Positions 24,080-30,521 of a stretch of 30,521 bases of DNA are shown here, in pieces. The notes under the pieces are model-generated. The model did not search any database, was not told the origin of the DNA, and saw only the letters and a program-made list of their open reading frames with translations. The stretch spans positions 1-30,521 of the forward strand of contig DALYJJ010000075.1 in assembly GCA_031969915.1 (NCBI GenBank). The letters are read 5' to 3'. How positions within the stretch are numbered: position 1 is the first letter of the stretch; the number at the start of each line of letters is the position of its first letter. This DNA is from DALYJJ01 sp031969915 (GTDB lineage Bacteria > Acidobacteriota > Terriglobia > Bryobacterales > Bryobacteraceae). The position numbers and the translations under genes were made by a program.

Positions 24080-26514
24080 TCGAACGCCTCTTCCCCGGCC
24101 GCCTGCTCGCGCGCCGCGAACGGCAGTGGTGGCTGGCCGCGATCCTGCTGGCGCCCGCCGCCATGTTGCCCGGCCTCTTCACCGGCCCACCCGCCATTTT
24201 CGGCGGCATTACTCACGTCGAGCATGACCGCGCCGGCTTCCTGAATATCGCGCGCAAGCACCTGGCCGAGCGGGGCGTGAACACAGAGGGCTGGAAGGAC
24301 ACCCTTCGCTTCGTGGAGGATGTCGACGTCGAGCGCTATCTGGCGAACCGCGACGCCCAATGGCAGGCGCGGCTGCGAAAGCACGCTCCCCCGATCGTCG
24401 CGTTGGCCTCCTTCCAACCCCGCTCGGGCGGCGGCTCCGCGGATGTCCACCTGGACATACACGGCAAGCCCGCCGGTTTCGCGCTCGTCCAGGTGACGGC
24501 CCAGGGCGTTTCGGCGTCCGCGCAGGGGACGCCCGTCGAAGTCGCCCGAGCCGCGCTCGCCGCCCGCCTCGGCGCCGACCTCCCCTTGTTTCGACTCGGG
24601 GAGCCCGAGGTTACCCTGGTCGGGCGCGAGGGCGGCATTCCCACCCAGCGTTTCGTGTGGAAGACCGTTCCCCCGGGTATGGCCGAACTGGAGGTGCGGT
24701 TCCGCGTGGATGTCCGCGGCGCCACCGTGCTCGCTGAACTGGGCGAGCTGAAGCTGGATGCGCAGTACGCCGCCGCTCACCGCCCCGGCCGGACCTTCCA
24801 GACGGCCATCGGCTGGTTCTTCGTCTTCTACGCGACCGTGCTCATCATCGCCGTGCTTGTGCGGTACATCAAGCGCAGCCTGCAGAAGGAGATCTCCCAT
24901 CCGCGGACCATCGGCATCGCATTTTTCTTCGGTGCCACCTTCTTCCTGTACGCCGCGGCCAGTGACCAACTCCTGGCCATCCGCGATACCGGCGGCGCGC
25001 CCATCGCGATCATTTATCTGCTCGCCGCGATCATCTACCTCATCATGGGTCTCCTCATCGGCTCGGCGTATTCCGCGAGCGAGGGTGAGTTGCGCGAGAG
25101 CTACCCTGGTAAGCTCACCTCGCTCGACTCGGTGCTGAGCGGCCGGCCTTTCTCGCGCAACGCCGCCGCGTCCTTCCTCCTGGGCGTGGTAATCGCCGCC
25201 TGGATGATCCTCTTCCACGAGGCCCTCCGTTGGACCATGCCCACACCGGCGAACTTCGGCGGCGGCGAGATGCTCGGCCTCTTCGTGTACAGCCGGTTTC
25301 CGTCGCTGGTGTCGTTTGCCACCCTTCCGATCGGCGCCATCATGGAGAGCCTGACCCTCCTGCTCCCGATCGCCCTCCTCCAACGGTTCTTCAAGAGCCG
25401 CCGCACTCTGCTGTGCGTGGTCACCCCGCTCGCGCTCGCTGCCTCGGTCGGCTTTACGCTCGCCCAAGCGTCGCAATCCGGTCTGCCGCTCGGCGCCACC
25501 ATCGCGCAGGCGCTGGTCAAAACCGCCGGCCTGTTCGCCGCGTTCTTCTGGGTGGATCTGTTCGCCGCGATCGTCTCGCACAGCGTGCACAGCCTGATCG
25601 TCTTCCTGCTGCCCGTGGTCCGGATCACGCCCTCCGGCGCGAACGAAGCGCTCCTCCAGCTGGCAGTCGCGCTCCTGGTCTTGCTGGCTTATGCCGTGGC
25701 CCTTTTCCGCTCCCGGCCCGTGCGCGACGAAGAGGTCCGGCCGCAGTATGCGCGCTTCCTCGCCGAGCGGCTCTCCCTGGAATCCGAAGTCGCCGCCGCG
25801 CGCGAGGCGCAACTGCGCCTGCTGCCCACGGAGCCGCCGCGCATCGAGGGCCTCGCGATCGCCGCCATCTGCCGCGCCGCTGACGAGGTGGGCGGCGACT
25901 TCTACGACTTCTTCAAACTCTCACCGCACCGCCTCGCCCTGCTGGTTTCCGACGGCGGCGGGCGCGGGCTCGCCACCGCGCTTTCCATTGCCGTGGCGAA
26001 GGGCTACCTGATGGAGAAGGCGCAGGCCGCCCAGGACCCGGTGACTACGCTTTGTTCGCTGCGCGCCGCCCTCGGCGGCCTGGTCGACTCGCGGGGAGGC
26101 TTCTGTTTTGCCGTGATCGACACGGCCGAGCGAACGCTTCGCTATGCGCGCACCGGCGAGACTCCGAAAGTCCTGCTGGAGGCCGGAGCAAGTGTCTTTG
26201 AGTCTCCCTCCAAGGCCGATCCGGAGGTGATCGAAGGAAGCGCGCACCTGGCCCTCGAGACGCGCTTCGTGTTCTATACGGACGGCCTCGGCGCGCGGCT
26301 GGCCACCAGTGGGAGCGGCGCGGCCGATCGCTGGCTGCAACAGGTCTTCGCATGGCACAAGAGCGCCACCGCGGAAACCCTCGGCCAGACGCTGGTTCAG
26401 GAGTTGTTCTCCTCGCTCAAGGGCGGCCGCTCGGCGCGGCTCGAGGACGACCTCACCCTGCTGGTGCTGCGCATCGAAGGTCCGGGGGCCAGCCGCCGGG
26501 AGCAGGTCGCATGA
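24064..26514 (+). CDS. Membrane-bound sensor SpoIIE-type phosphatase with unrecognised extracytoplasmic domain
   Basis: 816-aa protein. N-terminal TM (about 22-40), extracytoplasmic part (about 40-250) with two similar helix-strand units ('A...A...RGVNTEGW' and 'ARAALAARLGADLPLFRL...EVTLVGREG...RFVWKT'), then about seven or eight hydrophobic helices (255-560), a short coiled coil (LSLESEVAAAREAQLRLLP) and a PP2C/SpoIIE domain (about 575-810). Metal aspartates remain in VGGDFYDFF, VSDGGGRG, FYTDGL and LEDDLTLL. The ADVSGKG loop is altered to SDGGGRG, but its Asp is kept, so activity is plausible. The extracytoplasmic units loosely recall PepSY-like folds; this is a guess. The next phosphatase has the same architecture, so the two are probably a tandem duplication. 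The start overlaps the previous gene by 16 nt and the end by ATGA. Confidence 0.85.
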   Translation: MLNRLIERLFPGRLLARRERQWWLAAILLAPAAMLPGLFTGPPAIFGGITHVEHDRAGFLNIARKHLAERGVNTEGWKDTLRFVEDVDVERYLANRDAQWQARLRKHAPPIVALASFQPRSGGGSADVHLDIHGKPAGFALVQVTAQGVSASAQGTPVEVARAALAARLGADLPLFRLGEPEVTLVGREGGIPTQRFVWKTVPPGMAELEVRFRVDVRGATVLAELGELKLDAQYAAAHRPGRTFQTAIGWFFVFYATVLIIAVLVRYIKRSLQKEISHPRTIGIAFFFGATFFLYAAASDQLLAIRDTGGAPIAIIYLLAAIIYLIMGLLIGSAYSASEGELRESYPGKLTSLDSVLSGRPFSRNAAASFLLGVVIAAWMILFHEALRWTMPTPANFGGGEMLGLFVYSRFPSLVSFATLPIGAIMESLTLLLPIALLQRFFKSRRTLLCVVTPLALAASVGFTLAQASQSGLPLGATIAQALVKTAGLFAAFFWVDLFAAIVSHSVHSLIVFLLPVVRITPSGANEALLQLAVALLVLLAYAVALFRSRPVRDEEVRPQYARFLAERLSLESEVAAAREAQLRLLPTEPPRIEGLAIAAICRAADEVGGDFYDFFKLSPHRLALLVSDGGGRGLATALSIAVAKGYLMEKAQAAQDPVTTLCSLRAALGGLVDSRGGFCFAVIDTAERTLRYARTGETPKVLLEAGASVFESPSKADPEVIEGSAHLALETRFVFYTDGLGARLATSGSGAADRWLQQVFAWHKSATAETLGQTLVQELFSSLKGGRSARLEDDLTLLVLRIEGPGASRREQVA

Positions 26515-28895
26515 GCCGCCTACAGTGGATCGCGGCCCTCGCCGCGGCCGCCGCCGGCCTGGCGGCATTGCGGGCTTTGCCGCCCCGCGCCCAGCCGCTT
26601 CCGCCCCAGGGCTACAAGCTGGATCGCGAAGCGGCCATCCAGCGCGCCCGCGCAATTGCCTTGCGGTTCGGTGTCGATACTACGTCCTGGCGGTCGCGGG
26701 CATCTTCGGACTTCAATCCGGAAATCAGCCACTGGCTCCAACGCCACGCCCGCAATGAGCAGGACTCGCTCAAGAGCGCCTTCTACGTAACCGTGGTCCT
26801 CAGCGCGCCCGGAGCCGGCCGGAGTCTTACGCTCACGCTCGGCTCGGACGGCAGACTTCAGTCGTACACGGAGGAAGGCGGCGCGGGCTCCCGAACCAGC
26901 TCGCGCGAACCGGCCACCGTCGCGGCTCAGGCCCTCTCGGAACTGACCGGCGAAGGTGCGTCCTCCTTCCGCGCCACCACCACCGCTTCCCCCGCCCGGG
27001 ACGGGCTCGATTTTGTTTGGGAGGCCCCGTCCTCGCGGCCGGAACTGAATACCTGGACGGCCCGCGCCTCTGTCGGTCCGGAAGGGTTGCGCTCTTGCAA
27101 ACTGGACGCCAACCTCGCGCCCAGGATTCGCGAAGAACGAAGCGCCGCGCGCGGGCCCACGCTGGGCCTGGACGCGGTGAACGTGGCGGTCTTCGTCGTC
27201 GCCTACTTCTCAGCGTTCCTGATGACCGTCCTGGCCTGGATCCGCCGCCGGCTCTTCCGGCCCCTGCTCTTCGCGGGAGCGCTCATCGGAGCGGCCGCCA
27301 TGGCCTTCGACATGTTCTTCGGCAGCGCCGGCCAGAGCCAGGCGCTCCGCAACTCCGGTTCGCAGCTCGGCGTGAACATCTTTTTCGCGATCCTCTTTGG
27401 GACCATCGGCTGGGCCTGCCCGGCGGCGGCGGGCGAAAGCTGGAGTCGTACCGTTCTGTCCGCACAATGGCGTTCGCTGCTGCTGGCGGTCTCGGGATCC
27501 TTGCGGACCCGCGCCGCCGGCGCAGCGATTTTCGCGGGGTGCCTCTTCGGGCCCTTGGCGGCCTCCATCCCGTTCGCCTGTTCGGCGCTGTTTCCGGCTG
27601 CGCGCTGGAACAGCTTCGGTGAGAGCCTGCTCGCCAGCCCCTCGCCCTCTTTCGACTGGCTCACCCCGCCCCTTTCCATCTCCGCGTTAACCGCTATCGC
27701 GTTCCTGATTCCGCTGGCCGCCCGCGTCCGCTGGCGCCTCCCCTCGCTCGCGTTGCAGTTCGCGCTCGCCGCGCTGGCCGAGCTGAATTCGCCGTGGCTT
27801 GAGCAACATTTCGCCGCGGCCCTGTTGAGCGCCTTGCTGGGCGCGGCGCTAACCCTGACGGTTCTTCATCGCTTCGGGATCCTCGCTGCCCTCACCGCGC
27901 TGAGCGTCTCCCACGGCCTGATGGACGCCGCCTGGCTCTCCTCCACCGCGTCGCTGCCGCTTCAGGGTTCGGCGGGAACCATCCACTTCAGTCTGTTCGC
28001 GCTCGCCGCCGGCTCGGCCTGGGTCGCCTGGCGCGGCCGCGAAGCTCCGGCGGAGATCGCCACCGGGAGCCAGGCCGATGAGCCCGTTTCCCAACGGGAG
28101 CGCCTGAAGTCGGAGTTTTCGCTCGCCCGGCAGGCCCAGCAACGGATGCTTCCGGATACCGCGCCGCAGTTGCCCGGTCTTCAGGTGGCCGCGGTGTGCC
28201 AACCGGCGAAGGAAGTGGGCGGCGACCTATACGACTATCCGCGCCTGGCCGACGGCCGCCAGGCCTTCATCGTCGCCGACGTCTCCGGCAAAGGCATGCC
28301 CGCCGCGCTCTACATGACTCTCACCAAGGGGCTGCTCACCGCCGCCAGCGAGGAGTGCGACGATCTCGCCGAGGTGGCCTGCCGCCTCAATCGCCATCTG
28401 CGCGAGGCCGGGCGCCGCCGGGTGTTCGTCACCGCCGCGCTCGCTGCGGTCGATGAGCGCTCCGGTTCACTCGAATACGTCCGCGCCGGCCACAATCCCA
28501 TCGTCTGGCACAGTCCGACCCGCGGGTTCACAAGACTCGTCAAGCCGTCCGGCATGGGGCTCGGCGTCGGTCCGCCCGCGCTGTTTGGCCGGACGCTGGA
28601 AATGGAACGGCTCGACCTCGCCGACGGCGACACCGTCGTTCTGTACTCCGACGGCGTGACCGAGGCGATGAACGCCGAACTGGAGCAGTACGGAGAGGAG
28701 CGCCTGGAGAGCGTGGTCACGGCCAACGGCCACCTGGGCGCGGGAGAGATGCGGCAGGCCGTTCTCGACGACCTCGTGGCGTTCCTGGCCGGCGAGCCCC
28801 CACAGGACGACGTCACGGTCCTGGTGCTGAAGGCCTCGAGTGCTGCTACCCTAGGGAAACACTCATCTCACACGGGAGATCGTACGCTTGGCTAA
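26511..28895 (+). CDS. Second membrane-bound SpoIIE-type phosphatase, paralogue of the preceding one
   Basis: 794-aa protein with the same order as its neighbour: N-terminal TM (about 4-20), extracytoplasmic part (30-210) with the unit AAIQRARAIALRFGVDTTSW and a second unit (PATVAAQALSELTGEGASSFR, then LDFVWEAPS), a TM block (about 215-510; LFRPLLFAGALIGAAAMAFDMFF region; key ALIGAAAMAFD), then a PP2C/SpoIIE domain (about 545-780). Motifs are closer to consensus than in the neighbour: VGGDLYDY, ADVSGKGMPAALY, YSDGVTEAM and QDDVTVLVLK, with all metal Asp present. Start ATG at 26511 overlaps the previous stop as ATGA; an earlier Met (26352) would lie deep in that gene. The end overlaps the STAS gene by 8 nt. 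Confidence 0.88.
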   Translation: MSRLQWIAALAAAAAGLAALRALPPRAQPLPPQGYKLDREAAIQRARAIALRFGVDTTSWRSRASSDFNPEISHWLQRHARNEQDSLKSAFYVTVVLSAPGAGRSLTLTLGSDGRLQSYTEEGGAGSRTSSREPATVAAQALSELTGEGASSFRATTTASPARDGLDFVWEAPSSRPELNTWTARASVGPEGLRSCKLDANLAPRIREERSAARGPTLGLDAVNVAVFVVAYFSAFLMTVLAWIRRRLFRPLLFAGALIGAAAMAFDMFFGSAGQSQALRNSGSQLGVNIFFAILFGTIGWACPAAAGESWSRTVLSAQWRSLLLAVSGSLRTRAAGAAIFAGCLFGPLAASIPFACSALFPAARWNSFGESLLASPSPSFDWLTPPLSISALTAIAFLIPLAARVRWRLPSLALQFALAALAELNSPWLEQHFAAALLSALLGAALTLTVLHRFGILAALTALSVSHGLMDAAWLSSTASLPLQGSAGTIHFSLFALAAGSAWVAWRGREAPAEIATGSQADEPVSQRERLKSEFSLARQAQQRMLPDTAPQLPGLQVAAVCQPAKEVGGDLYDYPRLADGRQAFIVADVSGKGMPAALYMTLTKGLLTAASEECDDLAEVACRLNRHLREAGRRRVFVTAALAAVDERSGSLEYVRAGHNPIVWHSPTRGFTRLVKPSGMGLGVGPPALFGRTLEMERLDLADGDTVVLYSDGVTEAMNAELEQYGEERLESVVTANGHLGAGEMRQAVLDDLVAFLAGEPPQDDVTVLVLKASSAATLGKHSSHTGDRTLG

Positions 28896-29253
28896 CGCGT
28901 TCGTCGTTCACCGGTCCCAGAACGAAGGGGTGGTCGTGCTCGCCCTCGACGGCTTCCTGGATGCCCATACCGCGCCGGTCTTTGAAAAGGCGATCCAGGA
29001 GGAGGTGGAAGCCGGCCACCTGCGGGTCGTCGCCGATTGCGACAAACTCACCTACATCTCCTCCGCCGGCCTGGGCGTCTTCATGAGCTTCATCGAGGAA
29101 GTCCGCGAGCAGGGCGGCGATATCAAGATCTGCCGGGTGCCTCCCAAGGTTCGTCAGGTGTTCGACATCCTTGGTTTCCCAGAGCTGTTCGACATTCTCG
29201 AAGACATTCCCGGAGCCGTGCAGAAGTTTTCGCAGCCGCAAACCCAGAGGTGA
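28888..29253 (+). CDS. STAS-domain anti-anti-sigma factor
   Basis: 121-aa protein made of one STAS domain, the partner whose Ser phosphorylation state sets a partner-switching relay. The fold elements are clear: strand VVVLALDGFLDAHTAPVF, LRVVADCDKLTYISSAGLGV with the phosphorylatable Ser59 at the end of the loop (S-S-A-G-L-G aligned to the SpoIIAA D-S-S-G-L-G), then FMSFIEEVREQGGDIKICRV and VFDILGFPELFDIL (key runs only). The usual Asp before the Ser is Ser58 here. TTG at 28888 is the start, with GGGAGA about 8 nt upstream. It overlaps the last phosphatase by 8 nt, and the ATPase gene follows after 5 nt. The dephosphorylated form should bind the kinase encoded next. Confidence 0.92.
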   Translation: MANAFVVHRSQNEGVVVLALDGFLDAHTAPVFEKAIQEEVEAGHLRVVADCDKLTYISSAGLGVFMSFIEEVREQGGDIKICRVPPKVRQVFDILGFPELFDILEDIPGAVQKFSQPQTQR

Positions 29254-29258
29254 GAACC

Positions 29259-29705
29259 ATGTCATCGTTCGAACGGCGCTTTTCCTTGCATGTGCCCTCC
29301 TCGACGGAGAACCTGGCGATGATCCGGGACTTCGTCTCCAGCGTCGGCTCGCAGGCCGGTCTCGCCGAAAGCGACCGCTCCAAGGTGGAACTCGCCGTGG
29401 ACGAAGCCTGCGCCAACGTGATTGAACACGCCTACGGCAAGGACGTCACCAAGGACGTCATCGTGCGCGCCACCATCGAAACCGACCAGATCACCATTGA
29501 AGTGATCGACACGGGAAAAGGGTTCGATCCCGGCGGCGTGGAGCAAAAGGACCTCGACCGGCTGGTGCGGGAGCGTCGCTCCGGCGGCCTGGGTATGCGC
29601 ATGATGAAGGCGCTCATGGACGAGGTTGTCTACCAGATCGTCCCGGGCGAAAAGAACGAGTTGCGCATGGTGAAGCGGCTCCGCAAAGAGAATGAAACGG
29701 CGTAG
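29259..29705 (+). CDS. RsbW/SpoIIAB-like anti-sigma factor serine kinase (HATPase_c_2)
   Basis: 148-aa GHKL ATPase of the RsbW/SpoIIAB type that phosphorylates the STAS partner and sequesters a sigma factor or other target. N-box: VELAVDEACANVIEHAYG (residues about 43-60; Asn53 binds Mg2+-ATP). G1: EVIDTGKGFDPGG. G2: RRSGGLGMRMMKALMD. Strand RATIETDQITIEVIDTG joins them. Length fits the single-domain family. The start ATG 29259 has GAGGTGA about 8 nt upstream. Last gene of the operon, with no sigma factor after it. The controlled target may therefore lie elsewhere, or the kinase may act on a non-sigma partner, as in several non-Bacillus relays. Confidence 0.92.
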   Translation: MSSFERRFSLHVPSSTENLAMIRDFVSSVGSQAGLAESDRSKVELAVDEACANVIEHAYGKDVTKDVIVRATIETDQITIEVIDTGKGFDPGGVEQKDLDRLVRERRSGGLGMRMMKALMDEVVYQIVPGEKNELRMVKRLRKENETA

Positions 29706-29879
29706 CCGGGCCGGTGCGTCCCTGAGTTATCGGCTAGATTCCGGAACCGGAGCAATCCCCAGGCGAATCTATGAAGAGAACGTAAACGAAGTGGAACCGA
29801 GACGCCGAAAGGCCGTCTCCCACTATTCGGAGAGAGGACGCTTCGCCGGCGTCCCGCGCGCGGATCGTAGGAGGACAGC
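29706..29879 (+). promoter_or_regulatory. Structured leader upstream of a small secreted-protein gene
   Basis: 174 bp holding three inverted repeats: AGATTC/GAATCT near 29734-29770; GAGACG-CC-GAAA-GG(C)-CGTCTC at 29799-29819, a GNRA-capped hairpin with one bulged C; and GGACGC/GCGTCC at 29836-29854. A strong ribosome site GGAGG ends it. No riboswitch class is recognised. The first elements may instead terminate the upstream operon. Confidence 0.4.
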
Positions 29880-30320
29880 ATGCGATTGAACTGGATGGGC
29901 GGGGCGTTAGCCATCTTCTTCGGCCTCGCTACCCTCGGGTTGGCACAGGAGAAAGGATCGCGGCGGCTGGAGACCGTCAACTGGGACCCGATCAAGCGCG
30001 AACTCACCTGGACCGTCTCCCACGGAGCCAAGAACGCCGCCGGTAAGTACGAGGCCGGCGACAAGAGCACCTACCGCATCGATATGGACGGGGCCACCAT
30101 GTCCGTGGGCGGCGAAACGCGGCGATTCAGCAAGCAGGAGGCGTCCAGCGTCACCGGCCTGATGCAACTCATCGCCACCTACGCCGTCGAATCCACCATC
30201 TGGTGGGAGAAGGGCTACGGAGAGAAGGTCAGCGGCGGTGAGCGTGTGGACTACCGCCCGCCGGCCAAAGACCGCTGCGAAGCGCCCACGCTTGCGCTCG
30301 CCTCCTATCAGCCGCGCTGA
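29880..30320 (+). CDS. Secreted small protein of unknown function
   Basis: 146-aa protein with a clear signal peptide (MRLNWMGGALAIFFGLATLGLAQ, cleaved after LAQ or nearby), predicted exported. The mature part is strand-rich with alternating charged and aromatic residues (RLETVNWDPIKRELTWTVS, DKSTYRIDMDGATMSVGGETRRFSKQE, DRCEAPTLALASYQPR; key runs WDPIKRELTW and YRIDMDGATM). It has one Cys. I recognise no family. GGAGG stands about 7 nt before the ATG at 29880, one of the best ribosome sites in the window. It is preceded by a structured leader and converges on the LysR gene with a 13-bp overlap. Confidence 0.7.
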   Translation: MRLNWMGGALAIFFGLATLGLAQEKGSRRLETVNWDPIKRELTWTVSHGAKNAAGKYEAGDKSTYRIDMDGATMSVGGETRRFSKQEASSVTGLMQLIATYAVESTIWWEKGYGEKVSGGERVDYRPPAKDRCEAPTLALASYQPR

Positions 30321-30521
30321 CCCTTCCGGATCAGACTCAACAGCCACCCGATCGCCGGGTCGTTCTGCGCCTGCGCATGCCAGGCCACGCGCGTCGCGAA
30401 CACCGGCAGCGGCAACGGGCAGGCCCGCAGCGCAAGCCGGAGCGGCGCGGCCATCGCCGCCGCCATGCTGCGCGGCGCCGTGGCGATGAGATCCGTTCCC
30501 GCCACTGTGTGCAGGACGGTC
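30308..30521 (-). CDS. LysR-family transcriptional regulator, C-terminal end (cut by the window edge)
   Basis: Only the last 70 or so residues are visible. They match the end of the LysR substrate-binding domain: VAGTDLIATAPRSMA (the 'gtDLia..P...a' element), LRACPLPLPVFATRVAWHA and NDPAIGWLLSLIRK (last helix). The N-terminal helix-turn-helix lies beyond the right edge, so the regulated genes and co-inducer are unknown. The 3' end overlaps the convergent secreted-protein gene by 13 bp. Confidence 0.8.
   Translation of the reverse strand, partial: TVLHTVAGTDLIATAPRSMAAAMAAPLRLALRACPLPLPVFATRVAWHAQAQNDPAIGWLLSLIRKGQRG

Noticed and set aside
23869..25812. Minus-strand open frame opposite the two phosphatases
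   Set aside because: Glu/Gly/Arg-rich antisense product without domains; the plus strand has PP2C motifs and TM helices.
29706..29879. c-di-GMP (GEMM) or TPP riboswitch in the leader
   Set aside because: Core motifs of these classes are not present; only generic hairpins are visible.

Overview
The window is high-GC, densely packed bacterial chromosome. Gene content points to the Acidobacteriota, most likely a Bryobacterales/Solibacter-type soil bacterium. The indicators are FlgO/TolB-N regulators of the CadC-like acidobacterial type, a Tat-exported PQQ-type propeller protein, a DUF4932-like metalloprotease, stacked SpoIIE-type phosphatases and frequent GTG/TTG starts. This assignment is inference from gene style; there is no rRNA or tRNA gene. 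A run of ten Ns (21682-21691) marks a draft assembly, so single-base lesions should be read with that in mind.

Layout. 1-387: fragment of an ankyrin-like gene, probably frameshifted. 364-872 (-): overlapping antitoxin/MazF-PemK toxin pair whose toxin appears to use a CTG start. 1085-2720 (+): outer-membrane beta-barrel protein, interrupted by an in-frame TGA right after its signal peptide, followed 1 nt later by a TlpA-like thioredoxin. 2738-7052 (-): purine operon purQ-purL-purF. 7211-9701: secreted metalloprotease with a PDZ-like tail, a stand-alone UvrD-tail Tudor-like protein and pdxH. 9716-14839: propeller protein, aminotransferase, long-chain acyl-CoA synthetase and inositol-monophosphatase/HisN-type phosphatase. 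14854-17073: orphan ECF-like sigma factor, GlsB/YeaQ membrane protein, and a short FlgO/TolB-N regulator with a ribosome-site palindrome.

17077-21233 (-) is a tight five-gene operon: MFS carrier, Old-Yellow-Enzyme-type oxidoreductase, YgiT-type zinc finger, HIT protein, and an SDR dehydrogenase split by a frameshift. It looks like uptake and reductive or oxidative conversion of a small organic compound. Facing away from it, with only 24 bp between start codons, is a second MFS gene that leads an overlapping + strand operon (21258-29705). That operon holds three successive SpoIIE/RsbU-type PP2C phosphatases (one GAF-GAF soluble, two polytopic membrane paralogues with an unrecognised extracytoplasmic domain), one STAS anti-anti-sigma protein and one RsbW-like ATPase/kinase. 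This is a complete partner-switching relay with three inputs and one output, but no sigma factor alongside. The window closes with a small secreted protein behind a structured leader and the 3' end of a LysR regulator.

The two most notable items are (i) the in-frame TGA in the barrel gene, at a place where I recall relatives having Cys, followed at a SECIS-like distance by a perfect 8-bp hairpin (a selenocysteine candidate, with a point mutation or sequencing error as the plain alternative), and (ii) the three-phosphatase partner-switching operon with its duplicated, uncharacterised sensor domain.
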